Assembly: GCF_013184745.1 (NCBI RefSeq)
Contig: NZ_JAATVU010000046.1
Coordinates: 1-46,803, forward strand
Reading direction: 5' to 3'
DNA length: 46,803 bases
From: Mangrovicoccus sp. HB161399
GTDB lineage: Bacteria > Pseudomonadota > Alphaproteobacteria > Rhodobacterales > Rhodobacteraceae
The notes below the pieces were generated by a model. The model made no database searches and had not been told where the DNA came from. It saw only the letters and a list, made by a program, of their open reading frames with translations. The position numbers were made by a program, and so were the translations under genes. Below are positions 1 through 7,750 of this stretch, piece by piece. How positions within the stretch are numbered: position 1 is the stretch's first letter; every line of letters starts with the position of its first letter.

Positions 1-1
1 C

Positions 2-130
2 CCCGGCCGGCAGGCCGCCGAAATCCACATCCGTGTCATTCGCGGCTGCGCTCGGACCGATGGCGCTTGCCGCTCATTCATGAACCGCTTCAACGCCCTC
101 GGCACCGCCGAGATCGAGCGCGTGGCCTGA
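2..130 (+). CDS. IS5-family transposase, C-terminal fragment (cut by window edge)
   Basis: Partial coding region, 42 codons visible, ending in TGA at 128-130. In the transposases I recall, the segment AAEIHIRV runs almost directly into ALMNRFNALGTAE. Here about 14 residues rich in Arg, Cys and Gly lie between the two parts, which may mean a small in-frame insertion and a degenerate copy. The catalytic DDE core would lie to the left, outside the window, so activity cannot be judged. Confidence 0.45.
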   Translation, partial: PGRQAAEIHIRVIRGCARTDGACRSFMNRFNALGTAEIERVA

Positions 131-164
131 CCTCCGCTGGGAAAGGGGCATCACGTCCCGACGC

Positions 165-183
165 AGACTTCTGCAACAATGCC
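165..183 (-). repeat. Presumed terminal inverted repeat of the IS
   Basis: Read on the minus strand this is GGCATTGTTGCAGAAGTCT. The GGCATTGTTGCA start is typical of IS termini of the IS5/IS903 style (and somewhat like IS6-family ends). Only one end is in the window, so the repeat cannot be confirmed by its partner. Confidence 0.4.
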
Positions 184-212
184 GATCCTAGATCGTGGTC
201 ATTTGTTGTCAC

Positions 213-1312
213 TCATCTTACAATAAACTCCGCGTGAAGTGCACCTGCAGCCTTAATTGTCTTTAGTATATCAATCATATCTCGTGGGCTGACACCTAAT
301 GAGTTCAAACCAGATACTATCTCCGATAGGCTTGTTCCACCGCTTACTTCTGCCAATCCAGTTCCTGCGTCTTCTTGAATGCCAACGTTTGTCCGAGGAA
401 CGACTACACTTTGTCCTTCTGAAAAAGGGTTTGGCTGAACGACCAATGGTTCCTCTTGCACACGTAAAGTTAGATTTCCTTGCGCAACCGCGACACGCGA
501 TATTCTTACACTTTCTCCAATAACGATCGTCCCAGATCTCTGATCCACCACTACCCTAGCTTTTTGCTCCGGAAACACTTTCAAGTTTTCAATAGCTGCG
601 ACAGCTTGTACCGGATCCTGCCTATTCACCGCAGCGATAGAAAATGAGACGGTTCCAGAATCCATTGCATTTGCCACACGAGAACCAAAAAATCCGTTAA
701 TCGCCCTCTCGATTGAAACCGCCGTCGTAAAATCGGGGTCACGCAAAGCCAACCTCAAACTAGACAAAGATGCAAAATCGAAATCTACTTCACGTTCAAC
801 ACGAGCTCCAGACGGAATAACCCCCGCGGTTGGCACACCCTGAACCACTTCAGCGGCATCGCCCTTCACACCTATACCACCAGCAATCACGGCACCTTGT
901 GCAACTGCGTATATTTCTCCATCGGCGGCAGTCAAAGGTGTCATGATCAACGTCCCTCCCAATAAACCGCTGGCATCTCCAATCGCCGAAACGGTAACAT
1001 CTATTTCCCCCCCACACGCGAAAATGGCGGCAAAGTAGCCGTGACGAACACTGCAGCTACGTTTTTGGGACGGAATTGTTCTCCGGATACATTCACTCCT
1101 AACCTCTCAAGAATGTTGGACATAATTTCTTCGGTAAACGGTGCATTCCTGATTCCATCACCTGTCCCATTCAGGCCAACAACAAGTCCGTAACCAATTA
1201 GATCATTTCCTCGAACACCGTCGAACTCGACCAAGTCTTTCAAACGCACCTCTGCGGAGTTTACCGATGTCGCTTGAAATGCCAAAGCCAGCAAGAGGAT
1301 CAAAACCCTCAT
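213..1312 (-). pseudogene. flgI: Flagellar P-ring protein FlgI, broken by a one-base frameshift
   Basis: FlgI forms the periplasmic P ring around the flagellar rod. The first frame (1312 down to 1001) gives a signal peptide (MRVLILLLALAFQ...NSA) and the FlgI N-terminus (VRLKDLVEFDGVRGNDLIGYGLVVGLNGTGD in two stretches), and stops at TAG right after a run of seven G (plus-strand C at 1007-1013). One extra G would read on without interruption as GGEIDVTVSAIGDASGLLGG into the second frame (962 down to 213), which carries the rest of the protein to FIVR. The restored product would be 366 residues, normal for FlgI. The start overlaps the flgL stop as ATGA. Either a real null or slippage-prone allele or a sequencing indel. 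Base composition is more AT-rich than most of the window. Confidence 0.9.
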
Positions 1313-2313
1313 AGGAACTTCACAAGCGAAAGTTGTGAAACCCTGGAAGTAATCGTAAAAATTGCTTCCAATTTATTTTGCGCTTCAGACAGTCCCATGA
1401 CAGTTTCGGACACATCTTTGCCCAACAGTTCCTTGCGATAGCCAAGAAGAGCATATCTCTGCGCCGAATTCTCCACCAATAGTTCTTCGACTCTAGTCTG
1501 ATTGCCACCTAATTCGGCATGACGCGACACCAAGGCACGATCCAAATTGATCATCTCCTGGCCAACCTCTGCCATGAGGTTTGACTTTTCCTGTTCAATT
1601 AACGCAGGCATACCGTCGGCAAGAACGGCTGATATCGCGTGCAGTTTCAAAAGATTTCGCACTTCCGGATCATACCCAGTAAGTGTCGGCCGGACAATCT
1701 CCTCTCTCGACACCTTGAATCCATCCAAAGCCTCTGGAGAGCCGTGATAAGCTACTGAGTCGTAGTTTCCGCCAATGCCAAACCAAGCATCGGCCACCGA
1801 CCAAACATCCGAGGCCGTCGAAGCTGTGGTCAGCGCGGCTTCGAAATTTGCCAGAATTTCATTTGGGGCAGCAAATGCAGAAGACTGCGTCGAAATACCT
1901 GAAAATACACTTCTTCCGGCGACCTGAGTATTCAATGCCGATACTATCAAATCAAACGAATTCCCGCTTTCCGCGAGAACTGCAGCCCGCCTATTTTGAT
2001 CGGAACTCTCCGCTGCATCAACTAGAGCCACACCAGTACCCGCAATTTTGGATCTCGCCTTTCCAAAAGCCAATTCCTGAGCGTTCAGGAACGTCGAAGC
2101 AGAGTTGATTACAGACAGGTAACTCTCGCCAACCTTCAAATCATGTTCGATTGCGGAGATCTCGGAGAAGTTCCCCGAAACATGAGACGAAAGGTCTGAA
2201 ACTTCCCCTGTAGAGAGTTCTTTCAGTTTGTCGTTCATGTCATGTTGAACGGATCCCACTTGATTTCTGAGAAGGAAGAACTGTGCAAGATCTCCCAAAG
2301 AAACTGAATTCAT
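1309..2313 (-). CDS. flgL: Flagellar hook-associated protein 3 (FlgL)
   Basis: FlgL is the second hook-filament junction protein, secreted through the flagellar type III system. The 334-residue product has the flagellin-like N-terminal helix (residues 1-60, heptad-rich, with GDLAQFFLLRNQ and LKELSTGEVSDLSS), a variable middle, and a C-terminal coiled region (LDRALVSRHAELGGNQTRVEELL). There is no signal peptide, as expected. The ATG follows the flgK stop by two bases, and the tail overlaps the flgI start by four, so the three genes are probably translationally coupled. Codons are more AT-ending than in flgE or motB (28 of 60 bases are G or C at 1861-1920 by hand count). Confidence 0.85.
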   Translation of the reverse strand: MNSVSLGDLAQFFLLRNQVGSVQHDMNDKLKELSTGEVSDLSSHVSGNFSEISAIEHDLKVGESYLSVINSASTFLNAQELAFGKARSKIAGTGVALVDAAESSDQNRRAAVLAESGNSFDLIVSALNTQVAGRSVFSGISTQSSAFAAPNEILANFEAALTTASTASDVWSVADAWFGIGGNYDSVAYHGSPEALDGFKVSREEIVRPTLTGYDPEVRNLLKLHAISAVLADGMPALIEQEKSNLMAEVGQEMINLDRALVSRHAELGGNQTRVEELLVENSAQRYALLGYRKELLGKDVSETVMGLSEAQNKLEAIFTITSRVSQLSLVKFL

Positions 2314-2315
2314 GA

Positions 2316-3770
2316 TCAGATCCTCATTAGCCAGTCGAGCATTGAATCAACGACATCCACCACTCTGGCATTTGCCGCATAGGACTGTTCTATGATCAGA
2401 AGCCTCTGCATCTCCGAATCGGTATCTACTCCCCCCGATAGTTCGATCTGTTTCAAGGTATCAAACTTGCTCTGAGCAAAGACGAGCGAAGTTTCAGCTT
2501 GTTCGACATTGCCGCCGACATGTGATTCCAAATCGGATGCCAAGGTAGCTGCCGTGCGCGATGAAATACTGAATGCCGTCGAGCTTGGACTCGTGTACTC
2601 CGCCAATGTATCCGACAAGCGCAAGAGGAGCGCCGAACTTCCTTCGGGACCAGGGGACGTGGCGCCCAGACCATCCCGGAGCCGCCACGCTGCTCCGCCG
2701 CTGTCTAAGTCAATAAGAGAATTGATTTCAATTCTTTGCGATAATCCGAGTTCGTCAAGTGGATCGAAGCGGCTGCCGCCGTCCGTCAGTAGGCCCGGAT
2801 CGGCAGCTGATAGCGTGAGATCGACCGTTGGCTCCTGGAAACGCTCGACCAGATCGCGCGCGAAGCCATCAAGCTTGGCCTGCATTTCGACGGAACTCTC
2901 GTCCCGCACTTCGAACAGCGCCTGCAGCGACCCGCCAGCGATCGAGCTTCCCGTCCCTGACGTGTCTATGACCCTGCCATTTACCGTGAGCGGCGACAAG
3001 GTTCCCCCTGCCAAGGACATGTGCGGAGTCATGACCGCATTCGGATCGAACTCGACCGTGGCCGCCTTTCCGTCCAGAAGCAATTCTCCGCCTTGAGTCA
3101 TGAGAGCAATGGCACCGTTCGATCGGGGCAATTCCGTAACCGGAATGATTTTGCTGACTTGATCCACGAGCGATTGCCTCTGGTCCAGCATTGCCGAAAC
3201 GTCGTGGTTCAGCACAAGATGGCGCTGGATCGAAGAGTTCACTTCCTTCAACTGCTGCAAGGCATCGTTCAGACTGTCGACCTGAACCGCAATCTCGTTG
3301 TCGGTGCGCAACCGTTCGGCCTGAACCATGTCGCCCAAGCCATTGAGATGCCTTGCCACGCTCGCTAGGCTATTCTTGACTGCCAGAAGCTGCGGCTCGC
3401 TTTCGGGCGCCCGTGTCGCCTCTGCCAGAGCAGCTTCCAGCTTGGCGATGCGGTCGGTGAGGGACCCCGCTTCGTTCGGAAGCCCCATTTCCAGCTGCAT
3501 CCGGCGGAAGAAGCTCTCCCCGGTCGACGAATAGGCAACTTCGGACTCTGCCTCCCGCCGGTCGGAAATGAGCACGGGATCGACAAGCCGCGCTACGCCG
3601 AGAACCCGGACGCCGCCACCATCCCCGCCTGCGCGGGGAGCCAGGACAGCTTCCCGGACTCCATACCCCTCGGTCATCGCGTTCGCGACATTGGAAGCCG
3701 CGACTTCGGCAAGACGGGAGCTCGCCGTCAATCCCGAAAGGGCGTTCGATAATGCACCTGCAATACTCAT
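2316..3770 (-). CDS. flgK: Flagellar hook-associated protein 1 (FlgK)
   Basis: FlgK forms the first ring of the hook-filament junction. The 484-residue product begins with the flagellar rod/hook N-terminal motif (LSNALSGLTASSRLAEVAASNVANAMTEGY, here quoted in parts: LSGLTASSRL, ASNVANAMTEGYG) and ends with the matching C-terminal motif (LLIIEQSYAANARVVDVVDSM), the two helices that pack together in axial proteins. A GGGAG ribosome-binding site precedes the ATG. It lies 30 bases after flgE. Base composition changes within this gene: the 3' third is AT-richer, like flgL and flgI, while the 5' part resembles flgE. Confidence 0.92.
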   Translation of the reverse strand: MSIAGALSNALSGLTASSRLAEVAASNVANAMTEGYGVREAVLAPRAGGDGGGVRVLGVARLVDPVLISDRREAESEVAYSSTGESFFRRMQLEMGLPNEAGSLTDRIAKLEAALAEATRAPESEPQLLAVKNSLASVARHLNGLGDMVQAERLRTDNEIAVQVDSLNDALQQLKEVNSSIQRHLVLNHDVSAMLDQRQSLVDQVSKIIPVTELPRSNGAIALMTQGGELLLDGKAATVEFDPNAVMTPHMSLAGGTLSPLTVNGRVIDTSGTGSSIAGGSLQALFEVRDESSVEMQAKLDGFARDLVERFQEPTVDLTLSAADPGLLTDGGSRFDPLDELGLSQRIEINSLIDLDSGGAAWRLRDGLGATSPGPEGSSALLLRLSDTLAEYTSPSSTAFSISSRTAATLASDLESHVGGNVEQAETSLVFAQSKFDTLKQIELSGGVDTDSEMQRLLIIEQSYAANARVVDVVDSMLDWLMRI

Positions 3771-3800
3771 GGTCTAGCGGCTCCCTTTCCTGCTGACGGG

Positions 3801-5120
3801 TCAGCGCTTGATATTCGTCGTTTCCTGCAACATCTCGTCCACCGTCTGGATGACCTTGGCGTTCGAGGTGTAGGCGCGCTGGGTCTGGATCAGGTCCGTC
3901 AGTTCCTTGGCGACATCCGTCGATGATTGTTCGCGCGCGTAGCCGACGATTTCTCCGGTCGGTCCGTCGGCGGCATCCCACAGGTAGTACGACCCGCTTT
4001 CCTTGGTGACCTGGTAGGTTTCATAGTCCTGGGCTTCGAGACCGTTCCTGTTGGAGACAGCGACCAGCGGAATCTGGTACAGAGTCCGTGACGTTCCCGT
4101 GTCGTAGCGGCCATAGACGAACCCGTTCTCGTCGACCTCGATCAGGATCATCGTTCCCGTCCCCGATCCGTTCTTCGAGATGTTCGTCGGGCGGAAAGAA
4201 CTGCCGAACTGGGTCAGCCCGCCGGTCGTGTCGAGTTCGCCGATGGAAATGCTGATCGGGCCGCTTGCCACGTTCACTTCCACCGTTCCCGTCGCCGGGT
4301 CGTAGGCGCCGCCGGTCACGGATGTCACGGAAGCGAGGGACCCTCCAGCGGTCTGGTTGTCGTTGAACGTCACCACGTACTCGCCGATCACCGTCGAGGA
4401 CGGGATAGTGGCGGAGTCGGTCAGGACCAGGGTCCATTCATTCGAGGCGATGCCGCCGGATGACGGCGACGGCCTGAATTCGATCGTGATCTCCTCGGTC
4501 GTGCCGAGATTGTCGTAGTATTCGACGTTCAGGTGCTCGTAGTCGGACGCCGGATCGATGACGGCCTCTTCCGTGGCGGTGGCCGGGAGATTGAGACCAA
4601 GCTTGATCTCGGTGGTCGGTTCGCTGCTGATGGCGCTCAGATTGACCTGGATCGGTTCGAGAGAGGCAATCGAATCCCGCGAGAAGGACGGAATCGAGCC
4701 ATCCGGATTGGCCGGAACCCCGAGCAGCACGAGACCGTTCTCGGTTTTCAGGAACCCTTCCGCGTCGGTGCGGAACGACCCGGTCGTCGTGAGGAGCATT
4801 GAAAGGTCGCCGTTGTCTACTGTAACCTCGGGCTTCGTCGTCACCGGCAGGAAACCATTTCCCCGCACCGCGAGATCAGTGGAGTTGTTGGTCCCGATCA
4901 GCGATCCCGCCTGGTCGATCATGCGCTGCGTCGACGCCCGGACGCCGCCGGCCGAATAGGAGGATCCGTTCGACGAAGTCACCAGGGAATGGAAGTCCGA
5001 CTCGACGCGCTTGTAACCGTAGGTGTTGGAATTCGCGATATTGTCGGAAATCGTCGCGAGCTTGGTTGCGTTTGCGTTAAGCCCCATGACTCCCGCATTC
5101 AGGGAGGAGGAAATCGTCAT
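3801..5120 (-). CDS. flgE: Flagellar hook protein FlgE
   Basis: FlgE polymerises into the flagellar hook. The 439-residue product has the rod/hook N-terminal motif (GLNANATKLATISDNIANSN, then TYGYKR), a central hook domain with strands such as VEYYDNLGTTEEITIEF, and the C-terminal motif (ELTDLIQTQRAYTSNAKVIQTV). Length fits alphaproteobacterial FlgE. It is first in the flgE-flgK-flgL-flgI unit, with its own 98-base upstream gap holding a CtrA-like box, so it may have a promoter separate from motB. Confidence 0.92.
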   Translation of the reverse strand: MTISSSLNAGVMGLNANATKLATISDNIANSNTYGYKRVESDFHSLVTSSNGSSYSAGGVRASTQRMIDQAGSLIGTNNSTDLAVRGNGFLPVTTKPEVTVDNGDLSMLLTTTGSFRTDAEGFLKTENGLVLLGVPANPDGSIPSFSRDSIASLEPIQVNLSAISSEPTTEIKLGLNLPATATEEAVIDPASDYEHLNVEYYDNLGTTEEITIEFRPSPSSGGIASNEWTLVLTDSATIPSSTVIGEYVVTFNDNQTAGGSLASVTSVTGGAYDPATGTVEVNVASGPISISIGELDTTGGLTQFGSSFRPTNISKNGSGTGTMILIEVDENGFVYGRYDTGTSRTLYQIPLVAVSNRNGLEAQDYETYQVTKESGSYYLWDAADGPTGEIVGYAREQSSTDVAKELTDLIQTQRAYTSNAKVIQTVDEMLQETTNIKR

Positions 5121-5177
5121 CGACTGCGCCTTTCTGCTTCAGCAAGATCCGTCTCCCGGAACCTATCAAAGTCGTGC

Positions 5178-5192
5178 TTAATGGGCGGCTAA
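5178..5192 (-). promoter_or_regulatory. CtrA-like box upstream of flgE
   Basis: On the minus strand this is TTAG-N7-TTAA, one mismatch from the CtrA consensus TTAA-N7-TTAA. Its centre is about 65 bases before the flgE ATG, in the 98-base gap between motB and flgE. CtrA is known to control flagellar genes in several Rhodobacterales and in Caulobacter. Binding here is inferred only. Confidence 0.45.
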
Positions 5193-5218
5193 CGACTAAA
5201 ATTCATCGGAGAATGAGT

Positions 5219-6076
5219 TCAAACTCCGGCGCGCAGGAAAGTGATTTCGATCCGGTTGTTGCGGATGGACATCGGGTTCTGCACCGCCGGCTTGCGGTCG
5301 GCAAAGCCGATCACCTTCTGGATCCGGCGCGGCGGAAAGCCGGCACGTTCGACGATCTGCCGCGCGACCTGCGCGCGTTCCGTCGAAATGTCCCAGACAG
5401 GATTGTTGGCCACCACCAGCGGCCGGGACGCCAGATGCGCCGAAATCGAAATGTCGTTGGCAACCAGCCTGGCACTGTCGGCAATGTACCGGATCGCGGT
5501 CCGCAGATTGTCCGTGGGCTCGTTGGTTCCCGGGTAGAATAGCTGGACCTCGGGCGTCTCGAAGATCTCGAAGACCAGCCCTTCCTCGCTGAGGCGCGAC
5601 ACGACGTGGCGCATCTTGCGCAATTCGGCCATGCTTTCGCCGCCGCGCGCCTGGAGCTGCTCCAGCAGGTTCTCGGCCTGCTGGATGCGGGCATCGGGTG
5701 CCCGTTCGGTAACTCTTTCACGCGGGGTCTCTACACCGAGGGCACCGCTCGCCTGATTCTCGGCGCTCGGCCGCTCCAGCGTGGCCCCTGTCCCGGTCTG
5801 CGGCAGCTCCTCCTCGGAGAACACGCTGTCGCCCCAGAACTGCCCGTCGCCGCCGCCGGACACCTTGCTGACCGGAATCGTGGGAGAGAAATAATCCGCC
5901 AGCCCCTTGCGCTGCTTCTCCGTGGTCGCATTGAGCAGCCACATCAGCAGGAAGAACGCCATCATCGCCGTGACGAAATCCGCATAGGCCACCTTCCAGG
6001 CACCGCCATGATGGCCATGCCCGCCGACGACCTTCTTCTTCTTGACGATGATCGGTGCGAGATTTTCTGTCGACAT
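5219..6076 (-). CDS. motB: Flagellar motor stator protein MotB
   Basis: MotB anchors the stator and, with MotA, conducts the ions that drive the motor. The 285-residue product has the Lys-rich N-terminus with HGHHGG, one membrane span (about 29-50) with the proton-relay Asp33 in YADFVTAMMAFFLLMWL, a plug/linker region and a C-terminal OmpA-like domain (WDISTERAQVARQIVERAGFPP split, FADRKP, NNRIEI). The usual peptidoglycan-binding GHTD motif is replaced by AHLAS. motA is not in the window. It reads in the same direction as flgE with a 142-base separation between the two start/stop regions, including a short gap of 98 bases. Confidence 0.9.
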   Translation of the reverse strand: MSTENLAPIIVKKKKVVGGHGHHGGAWKVAYADFVTAMMAFFLLMWLLNATTEKQRKGLADYFSPTIPVSKVSGGGDGQFWGDSVFSEEELPQTGTGATLERPSAENQASGALGVETPRERVTERAPDARIQQAENLLEQLQARGGESMAELRKMRHVVSRLSEEGLVFEIFETPEVQLFYPGTNEPTDNLRTAIRYIADSARLVANDISISAHLASRPLVVANNPVWDISTERAQVARQIVERAGFPPRRIQKVIGFADRKPAVQNPMSIRNNRIEITFLRAGV

Positions 6077-6125
6077 GCAACGGTACCTGACGCTTGCGCC
6101 TGGATGCCTGCCTAGCAGCGAGCAA

Positions 6126-6140
6126 TAAACACAGGTTTAA
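6126..6140 (-). promoter_or_regulatory. CtrA-like box upstream of motB
   Basis: The minus strand reads TTAA-N7-TTTA, one mismatch from TTAA-N7-TTAA. The centre is about 57 bases upstream of the motB ATG, nearly the same distance as the flgE box from its gene, which supports function. No experimental support is available from the sequence. Confidence 0.4.
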
Positions 6141-6180
6141 CCAACCCAGGACCGCACCTGCCCACCGTACCCCTGCCGAC

Positions 6181-6215
6181 AAAGGAAAAGGCCGGACCCG
6201 TTTCCGGATCCGGCC
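6181..6215 (-). terminator. Rho-independent terminator of the small secreted-protein gene
   Basis: A stem of GGCCGGA (6190-6196) with TCCGGCC (6209-6215) and a 12-base loop lies 28 bases after the stop at 6243. On the minus strand it is followed by TTTTCCTTT, so it fits an intrinsic terminator and isolates this gene from motB. Confidence 0.7.
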
Positions 6216-6242
6216 CTGAATTCAACCGCTCAGGCGGTGAGA

Positions 6243-6479
6243 TCAGTCGCCCGAGGTGGTGGTGCTGGACGACGAACCGCCCGAACCACCGATGCCGATC
6301 AGAACGGCGGTGACGGCGACGGCAGCAGTGGCGATACCGGCTTTTGCTTCGCCGCTCAGCGGCGCGGTCGGGTTCTGCGTCACAGCCACGGATGCCGCGG
6401 CACCGTTGGCGGCTTCGGCCTGAGCGACGCAAGGTGCAGCGAGGGCAAGTGCGCAGAGGGCAACCCAAAACTTCGACAT
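6243..6479 (-). CDS. Small secreted Ser/Thr-tailed protein, GfcA/YjbE-like
   Basis: A 78-residue protein. The start at 6479 is preferred over an upstream one because GGAG lies six bases before it and it gives a clean signal peptide (MSKFWVALCALALAAPCVAQA). The mature part is tiny: an Ala/Val-rich segment, a hydrophobic stretch (AGIATAAVAVTAVLIGIGG) and a tail of Gly, Ser and Thr (GGSSSSTTTSGD). This architecture resembles the small GfcA/YjbE proteins encoded with capsule or exopolysaccharide operons, although I see no strong motif. It sits next to rhamnose and rhamnan-synthesis genes, has its own AT-rich promoter region and its own terminator. A role in polysaccharide export or at the cell surface is inferred from context only. 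Confidence 0.6.
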   Translation of the reverse strand: MSKFWVALCALALAAPCVAQAEAANGAAASVAVTQNPTAPLSGEAKAGIATAAVAVTAVLIGIGGSGGSSSSTTTSGD

Positions 6480-6516
6480 GACGAACTCCAATGAAAAGGT
6501 CCTGTTTGAAAACAAA

Positions 6517-6531
6517 CTAACACAAAAGTAA
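6517..6531 (-). promoter_or_regulatory. Weak CtrA-like box in the promoter of the small secreted-protein gene
   Basis: The minus strand reads TTAC-N7-TTAG, two mismatches from TTAA-N7-TTAA, 45 bases before the start codon, in a markedly AT-rich 60-base stretch that must contain the promoter. It is listed because three other sites in this part of the window have similar geometry. Alone it would not be convincing. Confidence 0.2.
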
Positions 6532-6605
6532 GATGAGTAAACGATAGCTTGCCCCGGACGGCGGCCAGATCGGCGTTTTCCGGCGCGCGTGTTGCCGCAG
6601 GGTCC

Positions 6606-7589
6606 TCATGCGAGGCCGCACAGCGCTCCCAGCCGGTCGAGCCTGTTCGGTCTGCCCAAGTTTTGACGTCTCTGTTCCATGATTTCCGCAAAGGCGAGAC
6701 GATCTTCCTCCGGAAGCCGCGCCCCGACGCCCTCGAGGCTTGATTCGTCCAGCGCAGCGCGCTCGGCGAGATCGAGCTTGACCAGGGGGACCCCGAGTTC
6801 CAGCAGCGCCGCGGGCGCCCGGTGGGTCATGTTTCCAGCCACGCACCAATCGGCCGCCTGTCCGGACTGCACCGCGGAACCAGTTGCCAGCTCGGGCCGC
6901 TCTGCCACCGTCCGGCGCACCACGTCGAGGTCGGCGATCGTCTCGCGGCTGAACCCCGTGCGTTGCATGCGCCGCGACAGGGCGATCTCTCCGAGAAGAA
7001 CCGTCGCGGGACGGAAATCGCTGGGCAGATAGCGGTCCCAGAACCGGCGGAAGCTCGGATGCCGGACGCAGCTGCCAGAGAAGGACAGGCAGAAGGACGT
7101 CTGGTGCGGCAGCACCTCGGCACTCTCGGTGGCACTGCAGATGTCGGCAGGGCTGTCCAACAGGCGGCGGACGAAGGGATCGAGGCCGGAAGAGACACAG
7201 AACACGCTGTCATTGAGCAGGATAAGACGGTCGAGCTCCGGCGCGATCTTCCGCACCAGGCGGATGCCGCAGCGGTAGCTTCCGAAGTCGCGGCCGAAAT
7301 TGCGCCGTTCCACATAGCAATCCACCGGAAGCCGGACACCGGCGGAATCCAGCGCGCCTGCATTCACCGCAACCACATAGACGCCCTGGCGCCGCAGCGC
7401 CAGCATCAGGGCCAGCGTGTCGGGACGTGCGCGGCCGCTCTGGTAGAGCGCGACCATCGCGACGGGACCGCCGGGATAGGGGTCCTGCCATAGCGGGACG
7501 GCATCCTGCCCGGCGCCCCGCAGCCGACGCCAGAGATCGCGCAGCAGGAAGGCCGGCAAGAGTAACAGCCGCATGACCCAACGACGCAC
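6606..7589 (-). CDS. Rhamnan synthesis protein F (RgpF)-like protein
   Basis: A 327-residue protein of the rhamnan synthesis F type (RgpF-like, PF05045), associated with building rhamnose polysaccharides in O-antigen and cell-wall glycans. Recognised by the segment RRNFGRDFGSYRCG (residues 95-108) followed by LILLNDSVF (122-130), and by the later block STRUCTURE-like sequence FWDRYLPSDFR. Start is GTG at 7589, with GAGG eight bases upstream; an ATG at 7574 is possible. It has a short hydrophobic, Arg-rich N-terminus (RLLLLPAFLLRDLWRRLR) that may associate with the membrane. Divergent from rfbC, sharing the intergenic region with the CtrA box, which fits a joint role in making a rhamnose-containing glycan. 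Confidence 0.75.
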   Translation of the reverse strand: MRRWVMRLLLLPAFLLRDLWRRLRGAGQDAVPLWQDPYPGGPVAMVALYQSGRARPDTLALMLALRRQGVYVVAVNAGALDSAGVRLPVDCYVERRNFGRDFGSYRCGIRLVRKIAPELDRLILLNDSVFCVSSGLDPFVRRLLDSPADICSATESAEVLPHQTSFCLSFSGSCVRHPSFRRFWDRYLPSDFRPATVLLGEIALSRRMQRTGFSRETIADLDVVRRTVAERPELATGSAVQSGQAADWCVAGNMTHRAPAALLELGVPLVKLDLAERAALDESSLEGVGARLPEEDRLAFAEIMEQRRQNLGRPNRLDRLGALCGLA

Positions 7590-7607
7590 TTCGGAACCTC
7601 ATATCCA

Positions 7608-7624
7608 GTTAACGGATTGTTAAC
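7608..7624. promoter_or_regulatory. Perfect CtrA box between rgpF-like gene and rfbC
   Basis: GTTAACGGATTGTTAAC contains TTAA (7609-7612), seven bases, TTAA (7620-7623): an exact TTAA-N7-TTAA CtrA binding site. It is also two copies of the palindrome GTTAAC one helical turn apart. It lies 19 bases upstream of the rgpF-like GTG and about 130 upstream of rfbC. A second palindrome, TCAATTGA, follows at 7634-7641. The position near the rgpF-like start could mean repression of that gene or activation of rfbC. Confidence 0.55.
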
Positions 7625-7750
7625 ACGGACAGGTCAATTGATCCAGTTCCACTGCGCCGCAGGCTCCGGATCGCATGCGTCCATTTTCCCGTGGGCTGGC
7701 CCGAGAGTTATCTGCTACCGCTGTTGCTAACTTTCTGATGAGGAACCGTC

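Larger units (their letters stand above)
1..183 (+). mobile_element. Right end of an IS5-family-like insertion sequence
   Basis: The first 183 bases look like the right terminus of an insertion sequence entering from outside the window. A plus-strand reading frame open at base 2 ends at 130 with a tail (GRQAAEIHIR, then MNRFNALGTAEIERVA) that resembles, from memory, the C-terminus of IS5/IS903-group transposases. About 40 bases further on, 171-183 reads on the minus strand as GGCATTGTTGCAG, the style of terminal inverted repeat seen in that group. The element therefore probably ends at 183, 29 bases from the flgI stop codon. The left end and target duplication are not visible, so family assignment is tentative. 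Confidence 0.5.
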
